From positions 1 to 36,686 of the forward strand of contig NZ_FUKR01000061.1 in NCBI RefSeq assembly GCF_900163835.1: a DNA stretch of 36,686 bases, given 5' to 3'. Below are positions 25,534 to 33,514 of this stretch, piece after piece (the stretch's first letter is position 1; every line of letters begins with the position of its first letter). A program made the translations under genes and the position numbers. The stretch is from Mycetocola reblochoni REB411 (GTDB lineage Bacteria; Actinomycetota; Actinomycetes; Actinomycetales; Microbacteriaceae). The notes below the pieces were generated by a model. The model searched no databases. It had not been told where the DNA came from and saw only the letters and a program-made list of their open reading frames with translations.

Positions 25534-26509
25534 CGACCGGCCCGCCGACGATCTCGATGGTGACACCGTCGCCGAGGTCGACGGTCCCGCCGAGCCCGAG
25601 CGGGATCTCCTCGCCGTTGCGGAGGCGGAACGGGGCCATGCCGGTCGCCCTCACCCTGGTGCCGTTCGTCGACCAGAGGTCGCGGACGAGCGCCGCGGTT
25701 CCGGAGGGGGAAATCCGCAGGTGCGACTGGCTGATGGAGCTGCGGCCGGCGGCGATGGTCAGTGTCCCCGGCAGCTGCGCCCCTCCCCTGCTAAGGCCCG
25801 CGCTCGGCTCGGGCGCCCGGCCGACGACGAGGGTGCCCAGGAGCGGGACGAGCCGCTGGCCGCTGTCATCGGTGACGCGGAGGGAGAGCTGGGAGACGCC
25901 GGAGCGGCGCCGAGTGATGACCGTGTGGTCGGAGTCGTCGGCGTCGCCGGAGTCGGCCAGACCACCGGTGTCGGCCGGGTCGGCGGGAGCGCCGGGGCCC
26001 GCGGTGCCGCCGGGACCTGTGGTGCCGGAGGGGCCCGCGGTGCCGGAGGGGCCCGTGGTGCCGGAGGGGCCCGTGGTGCCGGAGGGGGTCGGTCCGGCCA
26101 CCGGCCGTCCGTCCCGGTAGTAGATGGTCTCGTCCTCGGCGTCGGCGGCAGCGACGTCCGCCGAGCCTCCCGAGGGCGGCGCGGGCGGACGGGTGAGCGG
26201 ATACTCCGCCGCCGTGCCCGCGCGGGCGGGCTCCGCCCTGCCGACGTGGGTGTCCCCCGTCGGCGGCTCCTGCCCGCCGGTCCCGACCCTCACGCCGAGC
26301 GCCCCGTCGACGCGGACGGTCGCCTCCGACGCCGTGTGCTCCGTCCACCCCGAGCCGGTGCGGACCCGGACGCTCCTCGACGAGCCCGCGGTCACCTGGG
26401 CACGGCCGTCACCGCGGTCGCGGATGCTGACGGCGTCGTCGTCGACCCCGTCGATCGTGATCAGGAGCACGACGGGGGCGCCGAAGTCGACGGTGATGTC
26501 GGTGCGCAC
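25523..26509 (-). CDS. FHA domain protein with collagen-like linker
   Basis: A 328-residue protein starting at the GTG at 26509 behind GAGGGGGG. Residues 1-~100 form a beta-rich domain, ~138-175 a Gly-Pro-Ser/Thr collagen-like repeat, and ~205-325 an FHA domain with LVVGRA (~228), SISQSH (~260) and STNGTRV (~281), the conserved Gly-Arg, Ser-x-x-His and Asn-Gly phosphothreonine-binding residues. Two Thr-containing patches before the FHA domain (DETIYY, DHTVITRR) could be kinase targets. It is the first gene of the kinase operon and overlaps the kinase by 11 bases. It presumably reads kinase-made phosphothreonines and recruits partners, as FHA proteins do in type VI and type VII systems. Confidence 0.93.
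   Translation of the reverse strand: MRTDITVDFGAPVVLLITIDGVDDDAVSIRDRGDGRAQVTAGSSRSVRVRTGSGWTEHTASEATVRVDGALGVRVGTGGQEPPTGDTHVGRAEPARAGTAAEYPLTRPPAPPSGGSADVAAADAEDETIYYRDGRPVAGPTPSGTTGPSGTTGPSGTAGPSGTTGPGGTAGPGAPADPADTGGLADSGDADDSDHTVITRRRSGVSQLSLRVTDDSGQRLVPLLGTLVVGRAPEPSAGLSRGGAQLPGTLTIAAGRSSISQSHLRISPSGTAALVRDLWSTNGTRVRATGMAPFRLRNGEEIPLGLGGTVDLGDGVTIEIVGGPVDGA
25990..26095 (-). repeat. Collagen-like repeat within the FHA gene
   Basis: Consecutive GPSGTT / GPSGTA / GPGGTA units are coded by near-identical 18-bp blocks. Every third residue is Gly over about 35 residues, joining the N-terminal domain to the FHA domain. Near-identity at DNA level suggests recent slippage and likely length variation. 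Confidence 0.85.
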
Positions 26510-26734
26510 GAACCCCCCTCTACCGGCCGGGGTCTGCGTCCCCTCCTTCGCTCAACGATAGCGGCTCGACCGGCTCGGGCACACGCCCCGCAGGGCGCCG
26601 TCGACGACCGCGCCACGCCGCCGGGCGCCGACACGGCCGCACACACGTCCCACGCGGGACGCCCTCTGTGATTGGCTGGGGGATGCGGTCACGGTCGACC
26701 GCGCTCCGCCCACTCTCCAGCCAGGTGTCCTCCC
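26510..26734. promoter_or_regulatory. Divergent region between FHA operon and MFS gene
   Basis: These 225 bases hold no gene. On the minus strand TATCGT (26560-26555) is a candidate -10, 46 bases ahead of the FHA start and preceded by GC-rich DNA without a clear -35. It marks the right-hand end of the secretion locus. Confidence 0.35.
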
Positions 26735-28036
26735 GTGTCGCAGCAGCCACCCCTCTCCTCCGCTCCCGTCTCGACGGAGCTCCGCCACTGGCGCAACGCG
26801 CTCTTCGTCGTGTTCGCGTTCTCCGGCCTGTCCATGGCGACGTGGGCGTCACGTCTTCCCGCGATCAGGACGACCCTCGACGTGGGGACCGACCAGCTCG
26901 GCCTCGTCATCCTCGCCATGTCGGTCGGCTCCGTCATCGGCATCACCCAGGCGCCCGGCCTGCTCGGCCGCTGGGGGTCGCGCGGGACCATGCGGGTCGT
27001 CATGCTGCTGGTCGTGCTCGGCGTCGCGGGGATCGCGCTCGGGTCCCTGCTCGGCTCGCTCACCGTCGTGGCGGTGGCGCTGTTCGTCTTCGGCTTCGGG
27101 AACGGCTGCCTCGACGTGGCGATGAACGTCGACGGAGCCGCGGCCGAGGGCCGGCTGGGGCGCACGATCATGCCCCTGTTGCACGCCTGCTTCAGCCTCG
27201 GCACCCTCTGCGGGGCCGCGCTCGGCTCGCTCGCGGCGCTCGTCGGGCTCCCCGCGGGCGAGCACCTGCTCATCGTCGCCGTCGTCCTCGCCCTCATCGT
27301 CGCGGCCGTGCTGCGCTTCGTCCCCCTCGAGGGACACGAGCTGCGCCGCCACGCGAACGGCACGGCGACCGCCGGAACCGCGACGGAGCAGAGCACCCTG
27401 ACCGGCCCGATCCCCCTCGCCGCCGCGAGCGGAACGGAGCCGGTCGCGCGCCGCAGCCTCGGCGAGCGCCTCGCCGTCTGGCGAGACCCCTCACTGCTGC
27501 TCATCGGCGTCATCATGCTCGGCATGGCGTTCGCCGAGGGCAGCGCGAACGACTGGCTCGCCCTCGCCGTCGTGGACGGCCACGGACAGGCGGAGGCGAC
27601 GGGCGCCGCCGTGTTCGCCGTGTTCGTGGGGTCCATGTTCGTCGGGCGCCTGCTCGGCGGTCCCGTCGTCGACCGCATCGGCCGTGTCCCCGCCCTGCGC
27701 TGGTCGGCGCTGCTGGCCACTGTGGGGCTCGGCGTGTTCATCGTCACGGACGTCCCCGCGCTGTTCGTCCTCGGGACCGTCCTCTGGGGTCTCGGCGCCT
27801 CGCTCGGGTTCCCCCTGGGCATCTCCGCCGCCGCGGACGGCCCCGGTGACTCGACGGCGCGTGTCGGCGCGGTGTCGATCATCGGCTACATCGCCTTCCT
27901 CGTCGGCCCGCCGGGGATCGGCATCCTCGGCGAGCATGTCGGGATCCTGACGGCGCTCGTGGTGGTGCTCGTGCTCATCGTGCTGTCCGGCCTGGCGGCG
28001 CCCGCCGCACGCGAGCGCCGGGGCGCCTCCGACTGA
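26735..28036 (+). CDS. MFS transporter, YbjJ-like
   Basis: A 433-residue protein. The GTG at 26735 is chosen because the codons upstream encode an Arg/Cys-rich stretch unlike an MFS start. About twelve membrane spans come as two groups of six around a polar central loop (~205-245). MFS motif A appears in both halves: [13 protein letters not shown] after span 2 and [15 protein letters not shown] after span 8. The closest resemblance I recall is the YbjJ/fucose-permease-like group; the substrate cannot be told. It is divergent from the secretion locus and 35 bases ahead of nucS, so it may be read through into it. Confidence 0.9.
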   Translation: MSQQPPLSSAPVSTELRHWRNALFVVFAFSGLSMATWASRLPAIRTTLDVGTDQLGLVILAMSVGSVIGITQAPGLLGRWGSRGTMRVVMLLVVLGVAGIALGSLLGSLTVVAVALFVFGFGNGCLDVAMNVDGAAAEGRLGRTIMPLLHACFSLGTLCGAALGSLAALVGLPAGEHLLIVAVVLALIVAAVLRFVPLEGHELRRHANGTATAGTATEQSTLTGPIPLAAASGTEPVARRSLGERLAVWRDPSLLLIGVIMLGMAFAEGSANDWLALAVVDGHGQAEATGAAVFAVFVGSMFVGRLLGGPVVDRIGRVPALRWSALLATVGLGVFIVTDVPALFVLGTVLWGLGASLGFPLGISAAADGPGDSTARVGAVSIIGYIAFLVGPPGIGILGEHVGILTALVVVLVLIVLSGLAAPAARERRGASD

Positions 28037-28071
28037 CGGCCGGGCCGCCGCGTCTGGGCTACGGTTGTCGG

Positions 28072-28767
28072 GTGCGTCTGGTCATTGCGAACTGCTCCAT
28101 CGATTACGCGGGCCGGCTGTCCGCCCACCTGCCGCTCGCCCGCCGGCTGCTCATGGTCAAGAACGACGGCAGCCTGCTGGTGCACTCCGACGGCGGCAGC
28201 TACAAGCCGCTCAACTGGATGAGCCCCCCATGCACCCTCGCCGTCGCCGAGCCGGACGAGCGGCAGCGCGAGGCCGGGGTCGTCGAGCTGTGGAAGGTCA
28301 CCCACCAGAAGACGGCCGACATGCTGATCGTGTCCATCCACGACATCGAGCACGACAGCAGGCACGAGCTGGGCGTCGACCCCGGGCTGCAGAAGGACGG
28401 CGTCGAGGCGCACCTGCAGAAGCTCCTCGCTGAGCAGATCGAGCGCCTGGGCGAGGGCTACTCCCTCGTCCGCCGTGAGTACATGACCGCGATCGGACCG
28501 GTCGACATCCTCGCCAGGGACGGCTCGGGCGCCTCCGTGGCCGTAGAGCTGAAGCGGAGGGGCGACATCGACGGCGTCGAGCAGCTGACCAGGTACCTGG
28601 AGCTGATGAACCGCGACCCGCTGCTCGCCCCGGTGACCGGCGTGTTCGCCGCGCAGGAGATCAAGCCGCAGGCCCGCACCCTCGCCGAGGACAGGGGCAT
28701 CCGCTGCGTCCTCCTCGACTACGACGAGATGCGGGGCATTGACGACGGGCACTCCCGCCTGTTCTGA
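28072..28767 (+). CDS. nucS: Mismatch-specific endonuclease NucS/EndoMS
   Basis: A 231-residue protein (GTG at 28072) of normal NucS length. The N-terminal half is the dimerising DNA-binding domain ([16 protein letters not shown]). The C-terminal half is the RecB-like nuclease with GPVDILARD and [20 protein letters not shown], giving the D...E-x-K active site. The C-terminus HSRLF resembles a sliding-clamp binding tail, as reported for actinobacterial EndoMS. The enzyme cuts both strands at mismatches and replaces MutS/MutL in Actinobacteria, so its presence supports the taxonomic reading. It is unrelated to the secretion genes and is followed 7 bases later by a WapI-like gene. Confidence 0.96.
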   Translation: MRLVIANCSIDYAGRLSAHLPLARRLLMVKNDGSLLVHSDGGSYKPLNWMSPPCTLAVAEPDERQREAGVVELWKVTHQKTADMLIVSIHDIEHDSRHELGVDPGLQKDGVEAHLQKLLAEQIERLGEGYSLVRREYMTAIGPVDILARDGSGASVAVELKRRGDIDGVEQLTRYLELMNRDPLLAPVTGVFAAQEIKPQARTLAEDRGIRCVLLDYDEMRGIDDGHSRLF

Positions 28768-28774
28768 TCGGCAC

Positions 28775-29293
28775 ATGATCCTGACCTCGCCCTCGGGCGC
28801 CCGCCTGGACCTGTCCGTCGCCGGCTACGAGTTCCCCCGGACCCGGAGCGACTGGCCCGACACGGTCGGCGCTGCCTGGCGCGATGACGGGGACGGCGCG
28901 CGGGAGTCGCTGCGGGAGTGGCGCTCCCGCCTGGACGCGGTCGTGAAGCCGAGGGACGACGACGCCAACTGGCTGCTCGTCCGCATCGACGCGACGGCCG
29001 GAGGCGAACGACGGGAGGCGACTCTTCCGTGCCTGACGACCACGGAGGCGCGGGAGCTCGCCGCGTTCCTGCTCCGCGCACCGGCCGGCGCCGACTTCGC
29101 CCCGATCGAGCCGAACCTCCGGGTCCGGGTCGTCGACCGCACGCACGGCCGGACGGAGCTCCGGTTCGGCGTCGCGCTCGACGGTGATGTCCGGCCGGGT
29201 CGGCTGGACGTCGGCGTCGCGATGCCGACGCCGGAGCTTGCCGCCGCGGTCGAGCACTGGAACGCCCAGCTGGCGATGTACCCGCCGCGCTGA
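28775..29293 (+). CDS. WapI-like immunity-type protein
   Basis: A 172-residue soluble protein starting at the ATG at 28775, 7 bases after the nucS stop. It has an early G-Y-x-F-P, then DANWLLVRIDA, a Leu/Thr-rich LTTTEARELAAFL and IEPNLRVRV. This is the order and spacing of conserved pieces I know from WapI-family immunity proteins and related DUFs. No membrane segment or signal peptide is seen. The ribosome site is poor, so coupling to nucS is likely. Such proteins neutralise contact-dependent or polymorphic toxins; here the partner is unknown and the toxin-like gene at 1-2677 is 26 kb away. Family assignment is moderate; function is inferred. Confidence 0.65.
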   Translation: MILTSPSGARLDLSVAGYEFPRTRSDWPDTVGAAWRDDGDGARESLREWRSRLDAVVKPRDDDANWLLVRIDATAGGERREATLPCLTTTEARELAAFLLRAPAGADFAPIEPNLRVRVVDRTHGRTELRFGVALDGDVRPGRLDVGVAMPTPELAAAVEHWNAQLAMYPPR

Positions 29294-29307
29294 CCGCGGG
29301 ACGGCGA

Positions 29308-29344
29308 CGGGGCGGGAGGTCGCCCGATGCGTCCTCCCGCCCCG
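29308..29344. terminator. Bidirectional hairpin between convergent genes
   Basis: CGGGGCGGGAGG (29308-29319) and its exact reverse complement (29333-29344) form a perfect 12-bp stem around a 13-base loop. It lies midway between the stop of the WapI-like gene and the stop of lsr2. There is no T tract, as is common for terminators in high-GC actinobacteria. Confidence 0.7.
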
Positions 29345-29368
29345 CTCCCGCCGTGTGGCGGGTGGTGG

Positions 29369-29710
29369 CTACTTGCCTGCGCCGGCGTCGTACTCCTCGA
29401 GCAGCGCGGCGGGGATGCGGCCGCGCTCGGACACCGTGTGCCCCGGGGCGCGCAGCCACTCCCTGACACGGGCGAGGTCGCGCTTGGCGGCGCTGGGCCG
29501 GGAGGTGCTCTTCGTGCCGGCGCGCGTGACGCGGCGGGCCTGGGCGATGTAGGGCTGCAGGGCGGCGCTGAGCTCGTCGACGTGCGCGTCGAGGAGGTCG
29601 ATCTCGTAGTTGGTTCCGTCGAAGGCGAACGCGACGGTGCGTCCCTCGCCCTCGCCGATGCTTTCGCCGTTGATGTCGTCGATCAGGGTGACGATCGTCT
29701 TCTGGGCCAT
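29369..29710 (-). CDS. lsr2: Lsr2 nucleoid-associated protein
   Basis: A 113-residue protein of standard Lsr2 length with AGGGGAACA ahead of the ATG. The N-terminal dimerisation domain starts MAQKTIVTLIDDINGE and includes TNYEIDLLDAHVDEL. A basic linker (TRAGTKSTSRPSAAKRDLARVREWLRAPG) leads to the C-terminal DNA-binding domain ending SERGRIPAALLEEY, whose RGR inserts into the minor groove of AT-rich DNA. Lsr2 silences foreign, AT-richer DNA in actinomycetes. The AT-richer stretch directly upstream of its own start suggests autoregulation. The lower-GC island beginning at 34453 would be a natural target. Confidence 0.97.
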   Translation of the reverse strand: MAQKTIVTLIDDINGESIGEGEGRTVAFAFDGTNYEIDLLDAHVDELSAALQPYIAQARRVTRAGTKSTSRPSAAKRDLARVREWLRAPGHTVSERGRIPAALLEEYDAGAGK

Positions 29711-30012
29711 TGTTCCCCTAAGTCTGGAATCGATAATCGGTATTGTCATTCGCGGCCGCTGTTCGGGTTCCTGCCGCTGTGACGCGAGCAATGATGACAC
29801 ACAATTCTTGGATTATTCATGAAAGCGCTCGAATTGCCTTTCCTGTGGATACCAATTCACCGCTTCGTGTTTGTCCGCTCGCGGTCGTTGTCATGCCGGA
29901 CGAGGCGGGGCGGCCACCCCGTCCGCGCCCCTGCACGCGGCGCATCCGCGCCCCGTGTCCACTCCCGCGCCCCGCTCAGGATCACGGCACACGGTCCGCA
30001 TAGACTGCTCGC
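29711..30012. promoter_or_regulatory. AT-richer divergent region between lsr2 and HAD gene
   Basis: This 302-base stretch has no accepted gene. Positions ~29720-29870 are clearly richer in A/T than anything to the left, with runs such as ATTCTTGGATTATTCATG, and could hold Lsr2 sites. On the minus strand ATGACA (29752-29747) followed after 17 bases by CAGACT is a weak lsr2 promoter candidate. At the other end TAGACT (30001-30006) fits a -10 element placed 6 bases before the GTG at 30013, the spacing of a leaderless transcript. Confidence 0.5.
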
Positions 30013-30747
30013 GTGATCCCAGTCGAAACCCTGTCCCCCTGGTCCGTCGTCTTCTTCGATCTCGACGGCACGATCGTCGACTCGGCACCAGGCATCACGA
30101 GCCGAATCGCCGCGAGCCTGGTCGAGCTCGGCCATCCGCGGCCCACCGACGCGCAGTTGCGGAGCTACGTCGGTCCCCCGATTCTCGACGGCTTCCGGAA
30201 CATCAGCGGATTGAGCGATTCGGAGGCGGACGAGGCGCTGCGCCATTACCGTTCCCGCGTCGCCGAGGTCGGCCCGGAGCACGACTCCGCGCTCTACCCG
30301 GGAGTCGCGGAGATCCTCGGCGAACTGTCCCTGCGCGGAATTCCGCTCGCGCTTTCCACCAGCAAGCCGGAGTCCCAGGCGGTGCGGATTCTCCGGCATT
30401 ACGGACTCACGGGTTTCTTCACCGTCATCTGCGGCGCCAGCGAGGACGAGGTGCGCTCGAGCAAGGCCGACGTCGTCGCCGAGGCGATCCGCCGGCTCGG
30501 CGCACTCGGGATCGCCGCACACCCGGGGGTCCTCGTCGGCGATCGCGTCATGGACGTCGAGGGGGCCGCGGCGCACGGCCTCTCCTCGATCCTGGTGCGC
30601 TGGGGCTACGGCTCGGCGGAGGAGGAGCGCGGGGCGACCGCCGCGGTCGACACCCCCGTCCAACTCGCGGAGCTGCTCGGCCTCGCCGCACCCGTGCCAC
30701 GCGGACTCCCCTCGACGGCCGATGCGGCCGGTGGTGGCGCATCCTGA
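30013..30747 (+). CDS. HAD-superfamily phosphatase, phosphoglycolate phosphatase-like
   Basis: A 244-residue protein (GTG at 30013) with all four HAD motifs: FFDLDGTIVDS (nucleophile and acid Asp), ALSTSK (Ser/Thr), K in SSKADVV, and VGDRVMDVEGA (Mg-binding Asp). An alpha-helical cap is inserted after motif I (RIAASLVELGHPRPTD...), as in phosphoglycolate phosphatase and related enzymes. It should dephosphorylate a small cytosolic metabolite; the exact substrate is not predictable. TAGACT six bases upstream and the absence of a ribosome site point to leaderless translation. It is followed 69 bases later by the first DUF1906 gene. Confidence 0.92.
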   Translation: MIPVETLSPWSVVFFDLDGTIVDSAPGITSRIAASLVELGHPRPTDAQLRSYVGPPILDGFRNISGLSDSEADEALRHYRSRVAEVGPEHDSALYPGVAEILGELSLRGIPLALSTSKPESQAVRILRHYGLTGFFTVICGASEDEVRSSKADVVAEAIRRLGALGIAAHPGVLVGDRVMDVEGAAAHGLSSILVRWGYGSAEEERGATAAVDTPVQLAELLGLAAPVPRGLPSTADAAGGGAS

Positions 30748-30816
30748 TCGGACGGGGACGACGGGTCTGACGATGAGCGAGCGGCACTCGTCCCTCGGGG
30801 CGGAGAGGAGCGGGCG

Positions 30817-32043
30817 ATGACGGGGATCAGTCGCCGCGGCCTTCTCGCTGCCGCGGGGTGGGGTCTCGCGCTGCCCCCGATCGCGGCGGCGCGGGCCGAC
30901 CGAGCTGCCGCGGCGGTCGCGGACGGAGGCTGGGCCCCGCCCGGCTGGCCGGTCTCCGCGGCGGAGGCGAGCGTGCAGATCGTCGAGCTGCAGCGCTGGC
31001 TGCTCGCGCGCTACGCCGACTACCCCGCGTTCCCTCCCATCGACCCCACCGGCGTGGCGGGCGACCGCCACACCATGAACGCCCTCGTGTTCGCGCTGCA
31101 GGTGGCGCTCGGGGTCCCGGCGGCGGAGGCGAGCATCGCGCTCGGACCCGACACTAGGGAGCGAATCGTCGAGCGCGGCCAGATCGGCATGCGCCGCCCG
31201 ATCAACGCCGAGCTGACGCGGCTCTTCCAGGGCGCCCTGCTCATGGACGGCGCGCCACTGCCCTTCACCGGCGAGTTCGACGTGCTCACCCGCGCGGCGA
31301 CGATGGCGTTCCAGGAGCGGGCGGAGCTGCCGGTCACGGGCGACGGCGACCTCACCACCTGGACGGGCCTGCTCGTGTCGACCGGGGACCTCACCCGGAC
31401 GACCCGCGCGGTCGACGCCTCCACGGTCGTCACGGACGCCAGGGCGAGCACCCTCGTCGACGCCGGCTACACGACCGTGGGCCGGTACCTCACCGGGCGG
31501 GGCAAGCAGTACGCGCACGGCGAGCTCGACACGATCTTCGCTCACGGCCTCAGCACCTTCCCCATCTATCAGGAGTCGAACCGCGCCGCCGACGACTTCG
31601 GCAGGGCCGAGGGGGAGCGGCAGGGCGCGGCCGCGGCCAGGCGCGCGATCGGGCTCGGCTTCCCCCCCGGCACGGTCATCTTCTTCGCCGTCGACTTCGA
31701 CGTCTCCGTCGAGCAGACGCACCGTCACGTGATGCCGTACTTCCGGGGCGTCCGCCGCGCGCTGAGCCGCGCGGAGCGTCGGTTCGAGCCGGGCGTGTAC
31801 GGTCCGCGCGCCGTGTGCCGCCTCCTCGGCGACAGCGCTCTGACGACCGCCTCCTTCGTGGGCGGGATGTCCACCGGGTACCTCGGCAACCTCGGCCACC
31901 CGCTCCCGCCGGACTGGTGGTACGACCAGATCGAGGAGACCGCCGTCGGCGAGGGCTCCGGCGCCATCGGGATCGACAGGAACGTGGTGTCCTCTCGTGC
32001 ACGGCCGATCCGGGCGATCGACATGGTGCCGACGCCCGGCTGA
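30817..32043 (+). CDS. Tat-exported DUF1906 (Rv2525c-like) protein, copy 1
   Basis: A 408-residue protein with GAGAGGAG ahead of the ATG. The N-terminus (ISRRGLLAAAG...) is a twin-arginine signal. Residues ~50-190 look like two short peptidoglycan-binding-type helical units (LQRWLLARYADYPAFP, then LPVTGDGDLTTWTGLL). Residues ~200-400 form the glycoside-hydrolase-like DUF1906 domain: VGRYLTGRGK, STFPIYQESN, TVIFFAVDFDV, PGVYGPRAV and WWYDQIE. Rv2525c of M. tuberculosis is a Tat-exported member implicated in cell-wall homeostasis. This protein is probably secreted and acts on or binds peptidoglycan. The next gene is a close paralog. Confidence 0.92.
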   Translation: MTGISRRGLLAAAGWGLALPPIAAARADRAAAAVADGGWAPPGWPVSAAEASVQIVELQRWLLARYADYPAFPPIDPTGVAGDRHTMNALVFALQVALGVPAAEASIALGPDTRERIVERGQIGMRRPINAELTRLFQGALLMDGAPLPFTGEFDVLTRAATMAFQERAELPVTGDGDLTTWTGLLVSTGDLTRTTRAVDASTVVTDARASTLVDAGYTTVGRYLTGRGKQYAHGELDTIFAHGLSTFPIYQESNRAADDFGRAEGERQGAAAARRAIGLGFPPGTVIFFAVDFDVSVEQTHRHVMPYFRGVRRALSRAERRFEPGVYGPRAVCRLLGDSALTTASFVGGMSTGYLGNLGHPLPPDWWYDQIEETAVGEGSGAIGIDRNVVSSRARPIRAIDMVPTPG

Positions 32044-32208
32044 TCGTCGCCGTCGCGGCGGCCCGGCACGCGCGCGCCGCAGCGCCGCAGCGCCGAGGCA
32101 CGCGAGGCACGCGAGGCACGGTCGTGACCCGGGTGCCGCTGTCGACCGCCGGGTTCCGTCCGGAACACGGGAGCGCGACCGCTCTCCCCGGATCCGCTCC
32201 ACCCGCTC

Positions 32209-32234
32209 CGGTAACGAAACGGTCACGCGTAACC
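32209..32234. promoter_or_regulatory. GTAACG/GTCACG/GTAACC repeat upstream of DUF1906 copy 2
   Basis: GGTAACG (32210-32216) and CGTAACC (32228-32234) flank a GTCACG and form an imperfect inverted repeat (6 of 7 arm positions pair), 62 bases ahead of the start at 32297. It is a candidate operator or part of a 5' leader structure. No such block is seen before copy 1. Confidence 0.35.
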
Positions 32235-32296
32235 TTCCCCGGACGACACCATGACCGGCCCCGCCCCCAGCCGGACGAGCGAAGGGCACCCACTCC

Positions 32297-33514
32297 ATGT
32301 CTCCCCTCTCACGCAGGACCCTCGTCAGCGCTGCCGGCCTCGGGCTCCTGGCGCCCTCCTGGTCCGCGACGACTGCACACGCGACACCGCTGCGCACCGG
32401 CACCGCGGGATCCGCGGACGGCGCCGACGGCGAGCGCTCGCGCATGCAGCGCTGGCTGCTCTCCCGATATGCGCGGTTCGACGCATTCCCTCGCATCGAC
32501 CCGCGCGGCCGCCGACCGGACGCGGCCACGATGAACGGACTCGTCTTCGCCCTCCAGCACGCACTCGGCATCCCCGCCGCGGAGGCGAGCATCGTGCTCG
32601 GCCCCACGACCAGGTCCCTCATCGCGGCGACGGGCCTTCTGAGACCGGGCGACGGGGGCGATGCGGACGACCGGCGCAGCGCGCTGGTGCGGGTGTTCCA
32701 GGGCGCCCTTCTCATGGACGGCGCAGACCTCCGCTTCACGGGGGTGTTCGACTCGGCGACCGAGTCGGCGGTTCGCCGGGTGCAGGCTCGCGACGAGCTC
32801 CCCGTCACGGGCGAGGCCGACCCGGCCACCTGGACGGGACTGCTCGTCTCGACGGGTGACCTGTCGCGCACGGCCAGGGCCGTCGACACCTCCACGACCA
32901 TCACCGCCGCCCGCGCCGCAGCCCTGCGTGAAGCCGGCTACCGCACGGTCGGCCGCTATCTGACCGGGCGCGGCAAGCGCTACGGCGACGGTGAGCTCGA
33001 CGTCATCTTCGACGCCGGGCTGACGACGTTCCCCATCATGCAGGAGTCGAACAGGGCGGTCGGCGACCTCAGCGCCACCACGGGTGAACGCCAGGGGCGC
33101 TCCGCGGCGGAGCGCGCCGGGGCCCTCGGCTTCCCCGAGGACACGGTGATCTTCTTCGCGGTCGACTTCGACATCTCCGACGACGAGTCCAGAGCGGCAG
33201 CCGTGCCGTACTTCCGCGGGGTCGGCCGTGCGCTCGGACAGGCGCCGCGCCGATTCCGGCCCGGCGTCTACGGTCCGCGGGCGCTGTGCACCCTCCTCGC
33301 CGATGCGTCCCTCGCGGAGGCATCCTTCGTGTCGGGGATGTCGACGGGCTACCGGGGCAACCTGGGCCATCGGCTGCCGTCGAACTGGTGGTACGACCAG
33401 ATCGAGAACACCCACGTCGGCCACGGCGACGGCCGCGTCGAGGTGGACCGGAACATCGTGTCCTCCCGTGCACGGCCCGTCTCCCGCGCGGACATGGTGC
33501 GCCCGGTCAGCTGA
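32297..33514 (+). CDS. Tat-exported DUF1906 (Rv2525c-like) protein, copy 2
   Basis: A 405-residue paralog of the preceding gene with the same layout: twin-arginine signal (LSRRTLVSAAG), helical peptidoglycan-binding-like region and DUF1906 domain. The C-terminal half is very similar (WTGLLVSTGDL, VGRYLTGRGK, TVIFFAVDFD, WWYDQIE and a shared SSRARP end), while the first ~110 residues have diverged. The DNA of the two copies also differs throughout, so the duplication is old. AAGGG lies 12 bases ahead of the ATG, rather far. A 253-base gap with a repeat block suggests its own promoter. Its last 8 bases overlap the end of the convergent DUF6226 gene. Confidence 0.92.
   Translation: MSPLSRRTLVSAAGLGLLAPSWSATTAHATPLRTGTAGSADGADGERSRMQRWLLSRYARFDAFPRIDPRGRRPDAATMNGLVFALQHALGIPAAEASIVLGPTTRSLIAATGLLRPGDGGDADDRRSALVRVFQGALLMDGADLRFTGVFDSATESAVRRVQARDELPVTGEADPATWTGLLVSTGDLSRTARAVDTSTTITAARAAALREAGYRTVGRYLTGRGKRYGDGELDVIFDAGLTTFPIMQESNRAVGDLSATTGERQGRSAAERAGALGFPEDTVIFFAVDFDISDDESRAAAVPYFRGVGRALGQAPRRFRPGVYGPRALCTLLADASLAEASFVSGMSTGYRGNLGHRLPSNWWYDQIENTHVGHGDGRVEVDRNIVSSRARPVSRADMVRPVS

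Noticed and set aside
13323-26509. PP2C phosphatase partner for the kinase
   Set aside because: I looked for the conserved Asp/Gly motifs in the genes of this block and found none; it may lie elsewhere in the genome.
32044-32296. c-di-AMP (ydaO-type) riboswitch ahead of the second DUF1906 gene
   Set aside because: Such leaders precede cell-wall genes in actinobacteria, but I could not find the conserved core, only an imperfect GTAACG inverted repeat.
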